From Varanus komodoensis (lineage: Eukaryota; Chordata; Lepidosauria; Squamata; Varanidae), in the NCBI RefSeq assembly GCF_004798865.1, contig NW_025335641.1:3059565-3123564 (forward strand): a stretch of DNA of 64,000 bases. Reading direction: 5' to 3'. A program made the translations under genes and the position numbers. The notes under the pieces are model-generated. The model ran no database searches. It was not told the DNA's origin and saw nothing but the letters and a program-made list of their open reading frames with translations. Of this stretch, positions 1-11,994 are shown one piece after another (within the stretch, counting starts at the first letter, position 1; every line of letters starts with the position of its first letter).

Positions 1-300
1 CGTTGTGGCTCAGTTCAGCTTGTTCTTTGAAGAAGCAATAGGATATTCTGAACTCCAGTCTTTCAAAGGGGAGGAGGGGTCAGGGGAAGCAGTTCTGTGT
101 TTACTCTCCAATTCACTGGGCAAGTTGGGAGAGGAGAAAGGCCTTGGGAGTAGAGGAGTGAGGGACTGAAGGATCTCCTTCTCAGGGTTGCTACAGTTCT
201 GACTAAACCCCAGCAGGAGTGCCCTCTTCTCACCAGCCTCTGAAGCCATTCCACTTAGTCTTGGACTAGTACCACAAGTTTAGCACATGCTGATGCATTT

Positions 301-318
301 TACACACACACACACACT
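301..318. repeat. CA microsatellite
   Basis: About nine CA units, visible directly. Confidence 0.9.
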
Positions 319-1021
319 CCCCAACATATTCAAAAGTTACACTATAACTGGTTTGAAGAAATGCAGCATACAGTGGCAGAGATAGCACAAGAAGGACAAT
401 TTGGGCTGAACATCATGTGACATGCCAGTTAGTCAGGAATTACAATGCTGATAAAAATACTTAATGTGCATATTCTTCTAGGCATCTTAAGGAGGAATTT
501 CAGCAATCTGGTAAATTATGTGTGCTTAAATTAGTGTTTAGCCAGATATCTCACCACCACCACCCAGTTTTCACTGGAACATGTCATCTTCAAACGTGCA
601 ATGGAAGAGGTATTAGCCTTTTCCACATTCTTCCTTTTTCCATTAATGTTTTTGGGGTCTGACAAAATACCCCCCCCTCCAGCTTAATATTTCAGCCCAG
701 CACTAGCTTAAACCACGCTGACTTCAACCTGTCCTTATCCAACACTTTTGTTTATTCTTCTCTGTTTCTAGATCGTTATTTAAATGTGAGCAGAATGAAG
801 TGCTTTATTAAAATCATTCCACATTCCAAGGTAACTGGAATAACCCCAGTTCACCTGCACATAAGTATTCCTACTGACTCATTATCCTAGAGCATTGTCA
901 CCAAGTCCATGCTCTAAAATATCCCCAAATTTCATTTTCCTAACTTTCATTTATTTATTAATAAAACAAACATGCTTGGGGAACAAATGTACCCCAAAAT
1001 CTCCAAAGGAATAGCTGTGTG

Positions 1022-1062
1022 ATTATTTTTATATCCTCAACATTTATTTTTATATCCTCAAC
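1022..1062. repeat. two-copy tandem duplication, about 21 bp
   Basis: The motif ATTTTTATATCCTCAAC occurs twice in direct succession, with copies of about 20 and 21 bp that are nearly identical. This is visible directly in the sequence. It looks like a recent local slippage duplication and no function is implied. Confidence 0.85.
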
Positions 1063-3264
1063 AACAGGTTCCCCAAAAAGGTACAAACGATGGCCCAATA
1101 CAGATTATCTTTGTCTCTTAATTATTCTTTGCTAAAACCTCCAGCAAACAGAATTAAAATCCATTGAGGGAAAGCTGTTCTATGATTTTTTAAATTAGTA
1201 GGCCAGATTATTGTTAGGCAGAAAAAAGCAAATGGGCATGCCATTTTTATGCAGATTTTCTCATTTTGCATAGCCTAAGGGAGAATTAAACCTTAAATTA
1301 CCTGTACTTGCTGATAGCTAAAAGCCATTCTTATGTTGATTGCAACCCCTTGAGAGAAAAGTTCAGCAAGAACTAAGGTTTTTCAGATACAGCATTTTTC
1401 TTGCTTTGGGCACTTTCTAGTGGGATTAAAAAGTGACCCCATGATGCAACTAGTGCTAGTTTTTTGTTGTGAGGGAATAATGGTTAACATGGGGGACTAA
1501 GAGAAGCACATATTTAAAAGCTCAGTGACAAAATAACTTGGGGAGCTGTGGGGAAAATGCACCACTGCACTCTTTCAGTGACTTTTACAGGTTTCTTTTC
1601 AGTTTTAAAACTGTAGATTCTGTAATTCTGTCCAAAAATATGTACCAACTCAGGAGAGGGAAAAAAAGAAAAGAAAGATCCTAACCAGATGTAGTTTGAC
1701 AAAAGCAAATCACTTAATCTGCAAAGATGTAACAAAGAGCAAGATCAAAACCACCTTTCATACACCCTAAAACCCCTTCTTAAGATCTAACTTTATAAAC
1801 AGCATTACATTCTGCGAATGAGAAGAAAACAAAACAAAACTTACCACAGTGGTTTGAGTATTTGCTGTCTCTGGTTTGTTTATGGCTAATTACACAGTAA
1901 AAGAAATCAGCTTTACAATTACATTCAAGAATAAGAAATTCTATATATAATAAAGTAAACATAATTCTTATTGTGCAATGGGAAAGGTCTTATGATCATC
2001 TCCAACCATATCTGACAGGAAAACAGCAAGGTTTACACTTTGTCGGGATGAAATATATTCTACTTCCATTCAATTCTTCTACCAACTCCCCACCCATACA
2101 AAGCAGAATGCAAAAGACAACTTCTCTGACAAACTGCAACTTCCAGTAGTATAGTGGATAGAAGGAAATATGAGAAATTCCAGCGTGTTTATACAAATAC
2201 ATATATTTCAACAAACTGGGTGATTTTACCCATGTAATGTTACAAAGTATGCTGAACACTGCTCAGTTTGACAGAGGTTTTGTAGAACAGATATATTTCC
2301 TACATCCTTTTTGATATATTTTCAGATTAAAACAGGAGGTAATTTGCATCCAGTAGATACAAAAAGGAACAAAACAAGGCAGAAGTGCTATTCCTTCTGA
2401 TAACTATGAGTATCTTATTCAGCTAGCATCCACAGTAATTTTATTGGAGCCTTTACACTGTGAATGCAGCAATACTAGTAAAGACAACAATATTAAAAGC
2501 TCTCTCTGTTATCAAGTTAACCAATCAGCTCATTTTTCCATTTAAAATTAGAACACATGAAAAACCCATAAAATAAGAGAGAGAAGAAATGCAACCAGAA
2601 TTAATATAACCAACATGAGTCTGATCCATAATTTCTAATTATATCTGATAAAGTAAAATTCCTAACGCAGGTCTTCCCTCCTTGTGATTCGTCAAGCCGT
2701 GTTAAGATGGCCAAAAACACCAAAAAAGAGGAGATGCATCACAAAACACAGCACAGAAAAGATCTTTGCATGCCAGTCAAATGGGCTAACAAGGAGTTCT
2801 GAGTTGATGTCTGTTGTTGGTAATGGACTGAATGAGGGCAAATAAATAAAAACTTAATACAGCCAAAAGGAGTTGCTTATACTCTGTTGAAAAGCAATCA
2901 GGGAAGAGAAACTCAACCTGTGCTGGATGGAGTTATACTTTCCCTGCGGACTAACTTTAGGTATATTTCCCCCCATCTCCCTTGGCCCTAAATTTGGCTG
3001 TCCAGGTTAAGGCAGTGGCCAGGAATGTGTTAACCATTCCTAGGGATGTCTGAGCTGGCCATGGCCAAACATGCCTTAGTTACAGTATAACCTGCTTGGA
3101 CTACAGCAAAGCACTCTAAGTGGGGATGCCTGGGACAACTGTTCAGAGACTTCATTTGCTCCGGAGTGGTGCAGCCAGAGTGCTGATCTGAGAAAGTTAC
3201 GTGGATCACTTGACTCTCTAGTCATAATGACTTCCCTAGTCAGTGTTCACTTAGAACTCATAAG

Positions 3265-3690
3265 TGCTGGTTATGAGCTATACAGCCTTATAAGGCTTGG
3301 GATCAACCTATCCAAAATACTGCCTTCTCCTCTATGAGCCTGCTCATGTCTCAAGGTCTTTGGGAGAAGACCTTCTCAAATGTCCTCCTGCAGAGGCACA
3401 TTTGGTGGTTATGGGGGAGAGTGCCTTGATGGGGCTTCCTGCTGAGAGAGGCAAGGCTGTCTCCCTTTCTGTTGTCCTTCTGGCAGCTGGCAAAGAACAG
3501 CTCATTCAAGAAGGCCTTTACTGTGTAAGCAGGTCTGTTTTGCTCAGTGTCATTTTTATTCTATTGTTGCTGTGCTTTTACAGTATTTTAATGCTTTGTT
3601 TTAATCATGTTTTGTGTATTATTGTAAGCTGCCTTGAATCTCATTATTTTAGTGAATGGTAGTGTGCAAAACATCCAAACTAACAAATAA
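3265..3690 (+). mobile_element. old L2-clade LINE 3' fragment
   Basis: The stretch reads like the last codons and 3' UTR of a squamate L2-type LINE. It has a CTATGAGCCTGCTC segment, then a GAGAGGCAAGGCTGTC region matching the usual conserved C-terminal part, then a T-rich UTR and the typical ending TATTGTAAGCTGCCTTGAATC followed by an AAATAA-like tail. A 121-codon frame at 3297-3662 covers it, but it reads into the UTR and is not a host gene. The assignment rests on remembered family sequence, and the copy is strongly diverged. Confidence 0.55.
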
Positions 3691-3699
3691 TGTAAAGAT

Positions 3700-4690
3700 G
3701 CAAAAATGGAAAGAATTAGTGTCATTGAAATAGAAATACAAAATATTGTGGAAATTCATTTCTATGGTCCCCTCAATTTCCCACCTACAAGTCCATTACA
3801 TGTCAACTTTTTTTAGTTTTTATAATTGGTATGTTTATTGGAAAAATAATCATACACATTTTGTGCACATTTTTCAAATTAATAGATTAATGGATACATA
3901 ATCCCATTGGCTAATGTGAATTTGCATGCATTTACAAAAGTGCACAGCAGTTTTTGCACATTTTCCAGTGTGTTCATGTTATCAATCACATATCTTTCAT
4001 AGAAGACATTTCAGGCTCAAAAATGTAAAGATTTCTTGCCACAAATTGTATCCATTTCCACAGTTCACTCTGTAATGTGTGGATCAGGTAGATATATAAA
4101 AGAATCCCAGAGGAAAAAAATACTACCCATTCCTTACTCAGTAAATACTGTCAGAAAATTTGTTCTTTCCATGAAAATAACATGTGATTGGTAATACAAT
4201 TCTGAAAATATTCATTTCAGTTTGATTTTTGATATGGGCTCACCCAATTCACAGTTTGTGGACCAAACACAGATTCAAAAATAATCTTTAGTTTACATCT
4301 ACACATTCTCATTTTGCAGTGTGATTCCTGAATCAAATGAATCAAGTTTGACAGCATGTATGGATTTGAAAAATGTGCATGAAAACATGGGTACTTTGAA
4401 AATTCACATGAACATTCCTTTAGTCATTGGAAGATTCAAAGTTGGAGTATATTTTGAAAACCATACACAAAATTGTACACACATTTTCTTATGAAAAGAA
4501 AAGTTTACTGTCTGGAATAGATATGAGATGACATAGCTAAGAACTTGAGTTGTGCATGAATGTGCATGCCCAATTAAGACAAAAACAAGCCATAATAAAA
4601 CAAGTATAAAATAGGAAGTTTAAAACATTAAGATCTGCTGTCACAATCTACACAACAGCACCTAATAAATTAGCTTAGCTATGGAAAGGT
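3700..4690. other. AT-rich non-coding stretch with degenerate short repeats
   Basis: No gene is seen. Several segments, such as 3850-3990 and 4360-4500, are rich in GTGCATG, TGCACATTTT and AAAATGTGCA words. These resemble the degenerate repeat family described at 18.7, 26.2, 51.1 and 62.4 kb, but too weakly to draw borders. Confidence 0.35.
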
Positions 4691-4870
4691 TTCTTTCAAA
4701 TGCACATGAAGACCTTTAATAGAGGGGTCTGGTGGTCATCAACTGGAACAGAGTCCCACAGATACAGCACCACTACTGAAAAGGACCTCTCTCTTGTGCC
4801 CATTAACCAAATTGCTTTTACTGGTGGATCTTCAGTGCAGATATTGGAGTTTGCACTAGTTAATATGAGT
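4690..4870 (-). mobile_element. L2-clade LINE fragment, antisense
   Basis: Read on the plus strand, the phrase CACTACTGAAAAGGACCT and then CTCTTGTGCCCATTAACCAA matches the antisense of the conserved C-terminal block of squamate L2 LINEs (the part encoding EKALSVVAP-like residues). Both strands carry short open frames of 64-67 codons, which is what a decayed LINE segment gives. It is an old, short fragment. Confidence 0.55.
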
Positions 4871-4904
4871 GAAGACAATTTTTCATCCAATGCATTCAGT
4901 TAGA

Positions 4905-4970
4905 AAGATTTATATCTCACATTTCAACCAAACACAGGCCTCCAGAGCAGCTCACAAAACAACAGTGCTA
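4905..4970 (-). mobile_element. LINE 3' tail, antisense (L2/CR1 type)
   Basis: The segment starting GATTTATATCTCACATTTC and running to CCAGAGCAGCTCACAAAACA resembles the antisense 3' end of L2/CR1-type elements, in which a 'cagggcggctcacaa' block is diagnostic. It is very short and diverged, so the assignment is tentative. Confidence 0.35.
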
Positions 4971-5884
4971 TGCCTAGAAGTGTCCCATTCACTTTCCTTA
5001 CCCACCCTTTTTTGACAAGTGTCATTAAATCTGATAGATAAGGCATAGCTTTTGAAAGCAAAGAAGAACATTTCTGAGAATGGCTAATGGCATGCATGGC
5101 TGGTTCTTCTTAGGAGGTAGCTGAAGTGTGTGTGCAAGTGTACAATTATCTCTCTGGCAAAATGCAGTATCCTTGGCTTCTGGCACTTCAGTTAAAGTCC
5201 AGGCAAAGGCAGCATGAGCCAATCTTCCAAAGAGGGATTTTTTCAGCTCAGGAACTGCAGGCAGCCTGGGAGGCGGCAGCTCAAAGAAAAGATGGATAAT
5301 AGAAGAATACACACAGCTCCCTAACGTCTTCGCCAAGATTGGGCAAGGTCAAAATCATCACAGAGATAAAGTTATAGAACACCCTGAACATATAGCAGAA
5401 CAACTGACACCTTCCATGGGAAAAGAGAGCTTCCAGGAAATTGGAGGATAGATTTTTGTGCCAAAATAGCCCCATCTCTTTTCTGTACAGCATTGGCCCT
5501 GGAGCTGAGCCCTCACACTTGCACTGTGGTGGATGCACAAAGGGAGTCAGCCCACCAACACAGCTGGTGTTGGTGCCACTTGCAGTGGCAACACAAAAAT
5601 ATCCAAAAATATTTGGATTCATCCAGTGTGAAACTGTTGAGAATATCCTCCATGAGTAGGAATTCAGGAAAATGCTCTCCACAATTTCTCCTTCTACAAA
5701 TAAGCTGAAGGATTTCAAGATGGCATTTGCATACCCATCTCATTTCAATAATCCCTTGCAGTAAGCACAGCCAAATTAAAACCCAGAAACTAACACAGAT
5801 ACCAAAACCACACTGCCTAAATTCTGAGCAAACAAGCCTGCCCTTAACTGGGCAGTTATCAGAAGGTATCACTGAAGATACCTG

Positions 5885-6105
5885 GTAAATATTCATAGGG
5901 AGATTATTTCAAAACCTGGTTGCAAACACAAAGAAAGCTACATTGCTAGTAGTCCAGTGTACCTTGGAAGGTTGCAACTCCAGGAAGAGCGGAGACTGAG
6001 CAAATGAGCTCATCTCCTGGGCAGATTCACATAGAAACATAGATACCCCAGGACCAAAAAAGGCTATAAAGATTAAAATTCAAATTCTAAGATGGATCCA
6101 GAAAC
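5885..6105 (-). mobile_element. L2-clade LINE fragment, antisense
   Basis: Several blocks line up with the antisense of squamate L2 C-terminal and UTR sequence. They include the AGATTATTTCAAAACCTGG block (start of the 'W-N-x-L-P' region), GTAGTCCAGTGTACCTT, and CCAGGACCAAAAAAGGCTAT leading to AAATTCAAATTCTAA. Order and spacing fit one continuous old insertion. I compared with remembered consensus sequence only. Confidence 0.5.
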
Positions 6106-6109
6106 AAAG

Positions 6110-7565
6110 ATGAGGTTACCTTTCTTTCTTGATATATTTCAAGAATATTGTGCACCACTGGAAAGGTTCTGACAGCTGTGGGCAAGACTTTGAAGGGGTT
6201 GTTGGCAGCTGCCAAAATGGGGATTGCAAAAGCCATTTCTCAAGTTGGTTCTCATGATCTCTGAGAAGAATGGTAGCAGGGGAAAATGCTGTAGCAAGCC
6301 AAAAACAGCTCATGATTGCAGAGAGGTGGGGAAAAACAATGTGGGCTTCCCACAGTGTGCTTTGGGATATCCACATGAGGACCAAGTGGAAAAGAAGGAG
6401 ATATAAGAAGGCCAATAATCGATGTTGAGCCCTGCCATATTTTGGGCTCACCAAGGGTTGTTCACACAGCAGCCTAACTTACCATGCCACATTGGGTTAG
6501 TGTGATGTCCAAATGTGCTGATTAAAATAATTCAAAATTAGGTTAATCATGCCTTACTTGTTTTATTCATGATAATACTCTCCTCTCCTCTGAGCATGGC
6601 CCAGTCTAAATCCAATCTACCATCACATAACCACTGACCTGCCTTTTCAGGAGTACAGATTGCATAGAGTGTTTTTAATTGTATTAGTTTTCTTGTGCAA
6701 TAAACCTTTGCATAAGAAAAGGTGCCTACTCTGTTGTGATGTAGTATCTTAAAGTGACCAATTGTATACCAAATAGCCAATATGCCACCTTTCTCCTATT
6801 TAATTAGCAAGACTCCCAGAGTCACAAAAGAGTCTCCAAACCTGATCTGATTATCTTTCCCAACCATACCTCTGTTTGGTATGATATTGTGGTGTTTACA
6901 TGGGGAGTCTCGGTATTATTACTGGGCCATTATTAGATTGATAGTCACCTCAGATACCCAGCAGGTAGCTCATAAATACGTAAACATATTCAGATTGCTT
7001 GGCAGACGATAGTCTTCATTTATGGGTTTCTGGTCACCATAATGTGATTTTTTCTTTCAAACAAAACTAAATTGATGTGTCAGAAGGGGCAAAATTATTA
7101 ATGGAAGACAACACAAATAGTTTGTAACCCGCTGCTAAGGTTAGAAATGTCATGGGTCATTGTCATTATCATAGTATACAGGGCTTTTCATAATTTCAAA
7201 TGCATTTCCATATCCACAGGTAGTCAGATAAGTGACCATTACCGCACGTGCTGAAAAGGATGAGTGGATAGGATGCAGCTCATTTAGGTGAGGGTGGGGT
7301 TGGTTGCCTGGAGGCATGCAGTTGTTTTTTCTTTTGCTCTTGTGCTTTAAGGGCTTTTAAAGTGGTTTTTCTGTCATGTATTCACAATTTGCTAAGTGAG
7401 GGCCTATTTTCTGTCACTGAAAGGCCTAAATAAACAAACTAACAAATGACATTTATTTCACAACACGCAGAAGGTCGTGGAGTGACGTTTGTAGTAAATG
7501 AGGAAAATCTACTCTCTAGAAACTGGAGAAAAAAACGGCAGACTCGTTCAGAGTTCTAGAGAGGG
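6110..7565. other. unannotated non-coding stretch
   Basis: No gene or clear repeat border is seen. A weak LINE-tail-like ending (CACTGAAAGGCCTAAATAAACAAAC) occurs near 7415-7445 but is too short to call. The frames present are under 115 codons and unrecognised. Confidence 0.4.
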
Positions 7566-7569
7566 CATA

Positions 7570-7765
7570 ATGAGTGAAACGCCACAGCTCAGTGTCAGGG
7601 GCACATGTTTTGCATGCGAGAGGTGCCAGGTTCAATCCCTAGTAATTCTAGTTAGGATGAGGAGAGAATCCTGCCTGAAAGCCCAGGAGAGCCCTGCCAG
7701 TCAGGGTCAATAATAAGGAGTGGATGAATTGATAGTCTGACTTAATGTAAGGCAACTCCAGCATC
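7570..7765 (+). mobile_element. tRNA-derived SINE
   Basis: The head resembles a tRNA gene with internal polymerase III promoter boxes. An A-box-like segment AGCTCAGTGTCAGG lies at 7586-7599 and a B box GGTTCAATCCC at 7629-7639, 30 bp apart as expected. The body (GAGAATCCTGCCTGAAA, then CCAGTCAGGGTCAATAAT and GTCTGACTTAATGTAAGGCA) matches a SINE common in squamates as I remember it. Near the head, GCACATGTTTTGCATGC is the tRNA anticodon-arm region. The copy is diverged and should be inactive. No clear target site duplication was found. Confidence 0.75.
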
Positions 7766-7769
7766 CCTA

Positions 7770-9450
7770 AAATACACATGAAATATGGAAATAAAAACTC
7801 AGCTTAGCATCTGAAGCTCTCATCCTAAGTTTGGAAAGGAGGTCATTTCAAACAGGAGTCTGTAGACAAATGAGTGGGTAGCTGAAAACAAGCTTTTTCA
7901 ATGAAGACATTTCTGTCAAAATTATTTTCTTCAATTAAACTTTAACTAAAACTAGAGGAGACTGTGCTGTTATAAATCACCCAGCAGAGAGTCACAGATC
8001 AGTGAAACATGTTTCTGAGAATTTATAACAATGTCAGGTTATAACGCAGCCTCAGCCATCATTCATGACATGATTCAGGCAAACCAACCTGATGTGTCTT
8101 CTGAAATATTTGAAACAAGCCCCACAGCTCTGAGTCAATCATGGCTTCTGAAAACTTTCTGAAGGATTTTCTAGCCTTTGGACTTGTTCTTTAAGTCATA
8201 TTTTAAAGTACTTACAGAAACTTGAATGTCCTGTCTTGATGTACTTTTGGCCCAGTGACCATTGGAATTATCCTAATGCTTAGAGGAGCCATTTAGTTGA
8301 CTAAAATCACCAACTCCAAATGTCCAAGGTATGGTATTTCATCCTGCCTCTTCTAGCAGTCCAGTTGTTGGAGATCTGAATAAGATTGCTTCTGTTTTCT
8401 GCGTAAAAATAGATGGAAAACCGACAGCCCTGATGATGTGTTGTGAGGTACTTTAAAGGAATTATCACTGGATGTTAATTTGAAGAGCACCATTCACAAT
8501 CTCTCAAAAAAGGGCAGTTCAGGGGAAAAAGTAGTGGTGACTGAAAAAGGGTCTTACAATCGTAACAGGAGGAGGAGGCAAGGCAGCATTAGCCACCCAG
8601 TCACACAGGATATAGGATGGAGAACCGAAGGAGAAGGGGAGGGGAACATCTGTTCACCTGTATCTATTGGGTGGACCATGCGGTGTCCATACAACTACTC
8701 ATGCACAATGGCTTAGTGGGGCATCGCCATAAGAATGAACCCTCTCATTCATTCTTAGACGTTGGTTCTAGAACCGCAAAGGAACGGATCTGGTGACAGA
8801 CTTGTCAGGTAGAGGATAAATAGGCTATTTCATATCACACTTGAAATATCCACCAATAAATAGCCTTATTTTATTGTGACTCAGATGGCATTCAGCACAG
8901 CTCTTTGGTACCTATTGATTGATTTATAACCTTCATACCACATTGAGGGGTGACTAGTATGCCAGGTGCACATTCTGAACCATAATTTACACGTAAGTAG
9001 TCCCACCAACTCATTCTTTTATGACATTGCACCATTATGCTGATTGTAACCACTTGATGGAGAATTCCAGTCAGAATAGAGGTTTTAAGGATTTTGCATT
9101 TTTATAGCCTCAGGCACATTCTCCTGGGATTATAAAGTCATCCCAGAAGCAACAGTAAAGTAAATAATCTAAGTTCAGTATGTGAGCAGGTGATAAACAG
9201 AGGTCTATAAAAGCAGTGCAAAGATATAAAGCACAAGCTAGATTGAACCAGATCAGCAGAATGAAAACCTGGGAAAATAAAGAAGTTGTCTTTGGCTGAT
9301 GCTACAACAATGTCAAAATAGAAGCCTGGTCAGCCTCCCTTGGCAGATGTTCCTGTTGTGAGTGTAGCACAAGGACAGAAAAGACCCTTTTCCTGCTAAT
9401 TGTTCTGTATCTGATAAAGATGGGTTACGGTTGGTTTCTCTCAGTTTTGC
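7770..9450. other. unannotated non-coding stretch
   Basis: No gene, RNA or confident repeat is seen. All open frames are below 80 codons and unlike any known protein. Confidence 0.4.
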
Positions 9451-9452
9451 CT

Positions 9453-9520
9453 TATTTATTTATTTGTATGTGCATTTATAGGGCACCTATTACTGCTGAG
9501 GCCTTTGTCTCAAGATCTGA
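9453..9520 (-). mobile_element. possible LINE/SINE 3' tail, antisense
   Basis: A TTATTTATTTATTTG start followed by GCATTTATAGGGCACC and CTGCTGAGGCC resembles the antisense tail of a reptile retroposon ending in (AAATA)n. It is short and tentative. The following 9540-9700 is rich in GTGCAATTTTGCCTAATATA-like words of the degenerate repeat family reported elsewhere in the window. Confidence 0.3.
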
Positions 9521-9699
9521 GATTTTGTTTCAAAGTTCACATGAAAATTCATCCATGTTTTACTGAAAGTTTTTCCTAAAGCATGTATTTGGTTGTGCAA
9601 TTTTGCCTAATATACCCCAATTTTAATATAATGCATTTTAAAGTTGCTCTCAAGTATTTGTGCATTCTTGTGTACACACTCTATGGCACAATTTGGAGA

Positions 9700-11425
9700 A
9701 CTAGATGTTGAAGTAGAACTCTATTTCAGTAAATGCGTTACTTCAGTAAACATGCATTAAAAGAGGAATCAAACAATTTCTCCCCGATTCCTTATTACAG
9801 ACAGCAGAAGAATCCAGAGAAGGCCCTGTGAAGATAATTTCATTGTATGGGCAGATATTGCTAGAAACATTACAGTGAGCTATAATTCCATGTTCTTTTC
9901 TGTTTTCCCTATTAAACAAACAAACGTTTAATGTAAAGCCATTTTGCATAGCTCCTACAAAAAAAATCTGATTCCTCTCCTTAACATTACAGGTTTAAAT
10001 CAAGATTTCAAGTCAAATGGCACTTCCTTGACCTCCATCTTGTTGTGACCCATAGGGGGGAATCAGCAGTTACGGGGGTTCCCTCCAGGGTGTTATGCGA
10101 GGTTTACCATGGAAATAAAATTGTGCTTTTAAAGTAGCACTCTAGGTGTGCATTAGTCTTCCTTAACTACTTATAGCAAGGTACTTGATGGTAGTTGGTG
10201 CTGTCTGTGCATACAGGCTGCATAGCCTGAGCCAGACAGCTTAGCGATCCATTTGATGATGCACTTTACACCACTTTGTGAGCTAAAAGAGATTTTTTCA
10301 ATACACATTTAATTCCATTGTTGGACAAATAGCTAATTTTTTCCCTAATGTGCATCACAGTCCCTAAAATGGAAATCGCTTATTCTTTCATTAGTTGAAA
10401 CTCTCCTATTAAATGCAGATGTGTTAAAACAAAAGCATACAGAAAGAAGCTGAGGGAGCACAGGGGGAGGTATCACAATGGAAAATGCTGCCATTTGTTA
10501 CCACACAGACCAAATTAAATCAATGGGATCTGCTAAAGCCATTCCTATTTGACTCAAGGTCTGTTTAGTGGTAACATTCCAGTTCCTTAAACTGCAATCA
10601 GAGCTCTGCTTTAACAGAAGGCTGTGTGGGTCTCAAGTTGCTGCTCATACGGGGGACCATGTGGAGTCTGAAAACTTTGGCTTTCCTCCTATGAACAATT
10701 CTGGATCCCAAGCATCTATTTACATACTAGCGGGTATGAAGGGATGCAATCCAGAGAAGCATGACTTTTATTTCATCAGTGTAGAAGACATCACTGCCTT
10801 TTACACTTCCTCAAGCATACATAATATTGTATAATTGATTGAACAGTCAGAGGAAATGTTGAGAAAGAGAAAGCAAAAGTGTCAAATCCCTAAAAACAGA
10901 ACAAAAACCTGCTAATATATTGACAAATGCAATCAATTACTTTCTACCACCAGCTCACATCAGAGCTTCAGATGGGAGAAGAAAACTAAGTAGTTTCATC
11001 AGCTCAAAAAATGTTACTTTCTAATTTTCTATACTGTTAGGATAGAACAAATTTTCTTGATTCTGACCACTATGAAATTTCTTTTCACTATCACCTGTTT
11101 GGAAATACAAAATTTGAACATAATGAATTATGAGTTCAAGCCAAAATGCTTGCCGATAAGTTCAGGTTATTGTAAAGTTTATTTACATCCCTAAAACTTA
11201 CCTTGCTTATAATAGCAAATAGTGTGAATGTCAGAAAACCTTTTAATTCAGTCCCAAAGCATTAAGAATAAGAAGCTCCCAGTGAGCTCCTCCTGAATTG
11301 CAGTGTTGGGAAAGCAAGTGTAATGCACCAGATCGTCACATCTCAGGACTCTTAGAAAAACTCTTTGGAAAGACTTCACAGAAATTTTTGGAAGGGAAAA
11401 AATCCCTTGGAAGAAAAGGGGAAAC
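9700..11425. other. unannotated non-coding stretch
   Basis: No gene or clear repeat is seen. Short frames up to 92 codons are unrecognised, and the longest of these (11298-11576) runs into a CR1 fragment. Confidence 0.4.
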
Positions 11426-11429
11426 TATA

Positions 11430-11990
11430 AAGTTGCAAAATGTGCAGAAAATGGCAAAACCATCAAGAGCTTACCATCAAGTTTACAATGTTTGGGGCTT
11501 TTTTCGCTTGGAGAAAAATACAGTAAGGTGGGAAAGCATTAAAAAGGGATATGAATGGTATAGAGAAAGTGGATAGGATGACATTTTTGTCTCTCATACA
11601 TATTGTGATGCAGGGCGTTCTATTTAGCTGAACGGAGCGAGATTTAGGATAGGTAAGAGTAACTACACCTTCACAAAGAACATGGTTAAACTAGGAACAG
11701 TGCTGCCAAAAAAGTAGTGATGGTCATCAGGTTAGATGGTTGTAAAGGGGGGAATAGACAAATTCATGGATGATAAGACTATCCGTAGCTACTAGTCATG
11801 ATTTCTGGGTATAAATTACCTACAGTGCCAGAAGCAGAATACCTCTGACTGACAGAAACTTGGGAACATGAATGGGAGAATGATAGTCCTGCCCATGCTG
11901 TTGTGGCTTTCTATTGGTATATGTTTAGCTACTGTGAAAACATAATGATGGACTAGATAGGATGCTGGTCCAATCCAGTGTCACAAGGAC
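11430..11990 (+). mobile_element. CR1-clade LINE 3' fragment, sense
   Basis: This is a 5'-truncated CR1. The order of blocks matches the end of the reverse transcriptase frame and the 3' UTR of reptile CR1: ATGTTTGGGGCTTTTTTCG, GGATGACATTTTTGTCTCTC, GAACATGGTTAAACTAGGAA, GGGGGGAATAGACAAATTCATGG, and GACTAGATAGGATGCTGGTCC at the end. The frame is broken by many changes, so it is old. The segment at 23580-23975 is the same element region in the opposite orientation, and the right-edge fragment at 63478 covers the part just upstream of it. Confidence 0.8.
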
Positions 11991-11994
11991 ATCT

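Larger units (their letters stand above)
1..3260. other. unannotated AT-rich non-coding stretch
   Basis: No gene or confidently named repeat is seen in this stretch. It holds a short CA run at 301-318, a C-run near 670, and a two-copy duplication at 1022-1062. All open frames are under 90 codons and resemble no family I know. It is best read as intergenic or intronic sequence. Confidence 0.5.

Noticed and set aside
5281-5718. 145-codon minus-strand frame.
   Set aside because: Other frames overlap it on both strands, and its composition does not suggest a protein family.
7570-7765. Possible true tRNA gene, because of A- and B-box-like motifs.
   Set aside because: The sequence does not close a tRNA cloverleaf and continues into a SINE body.
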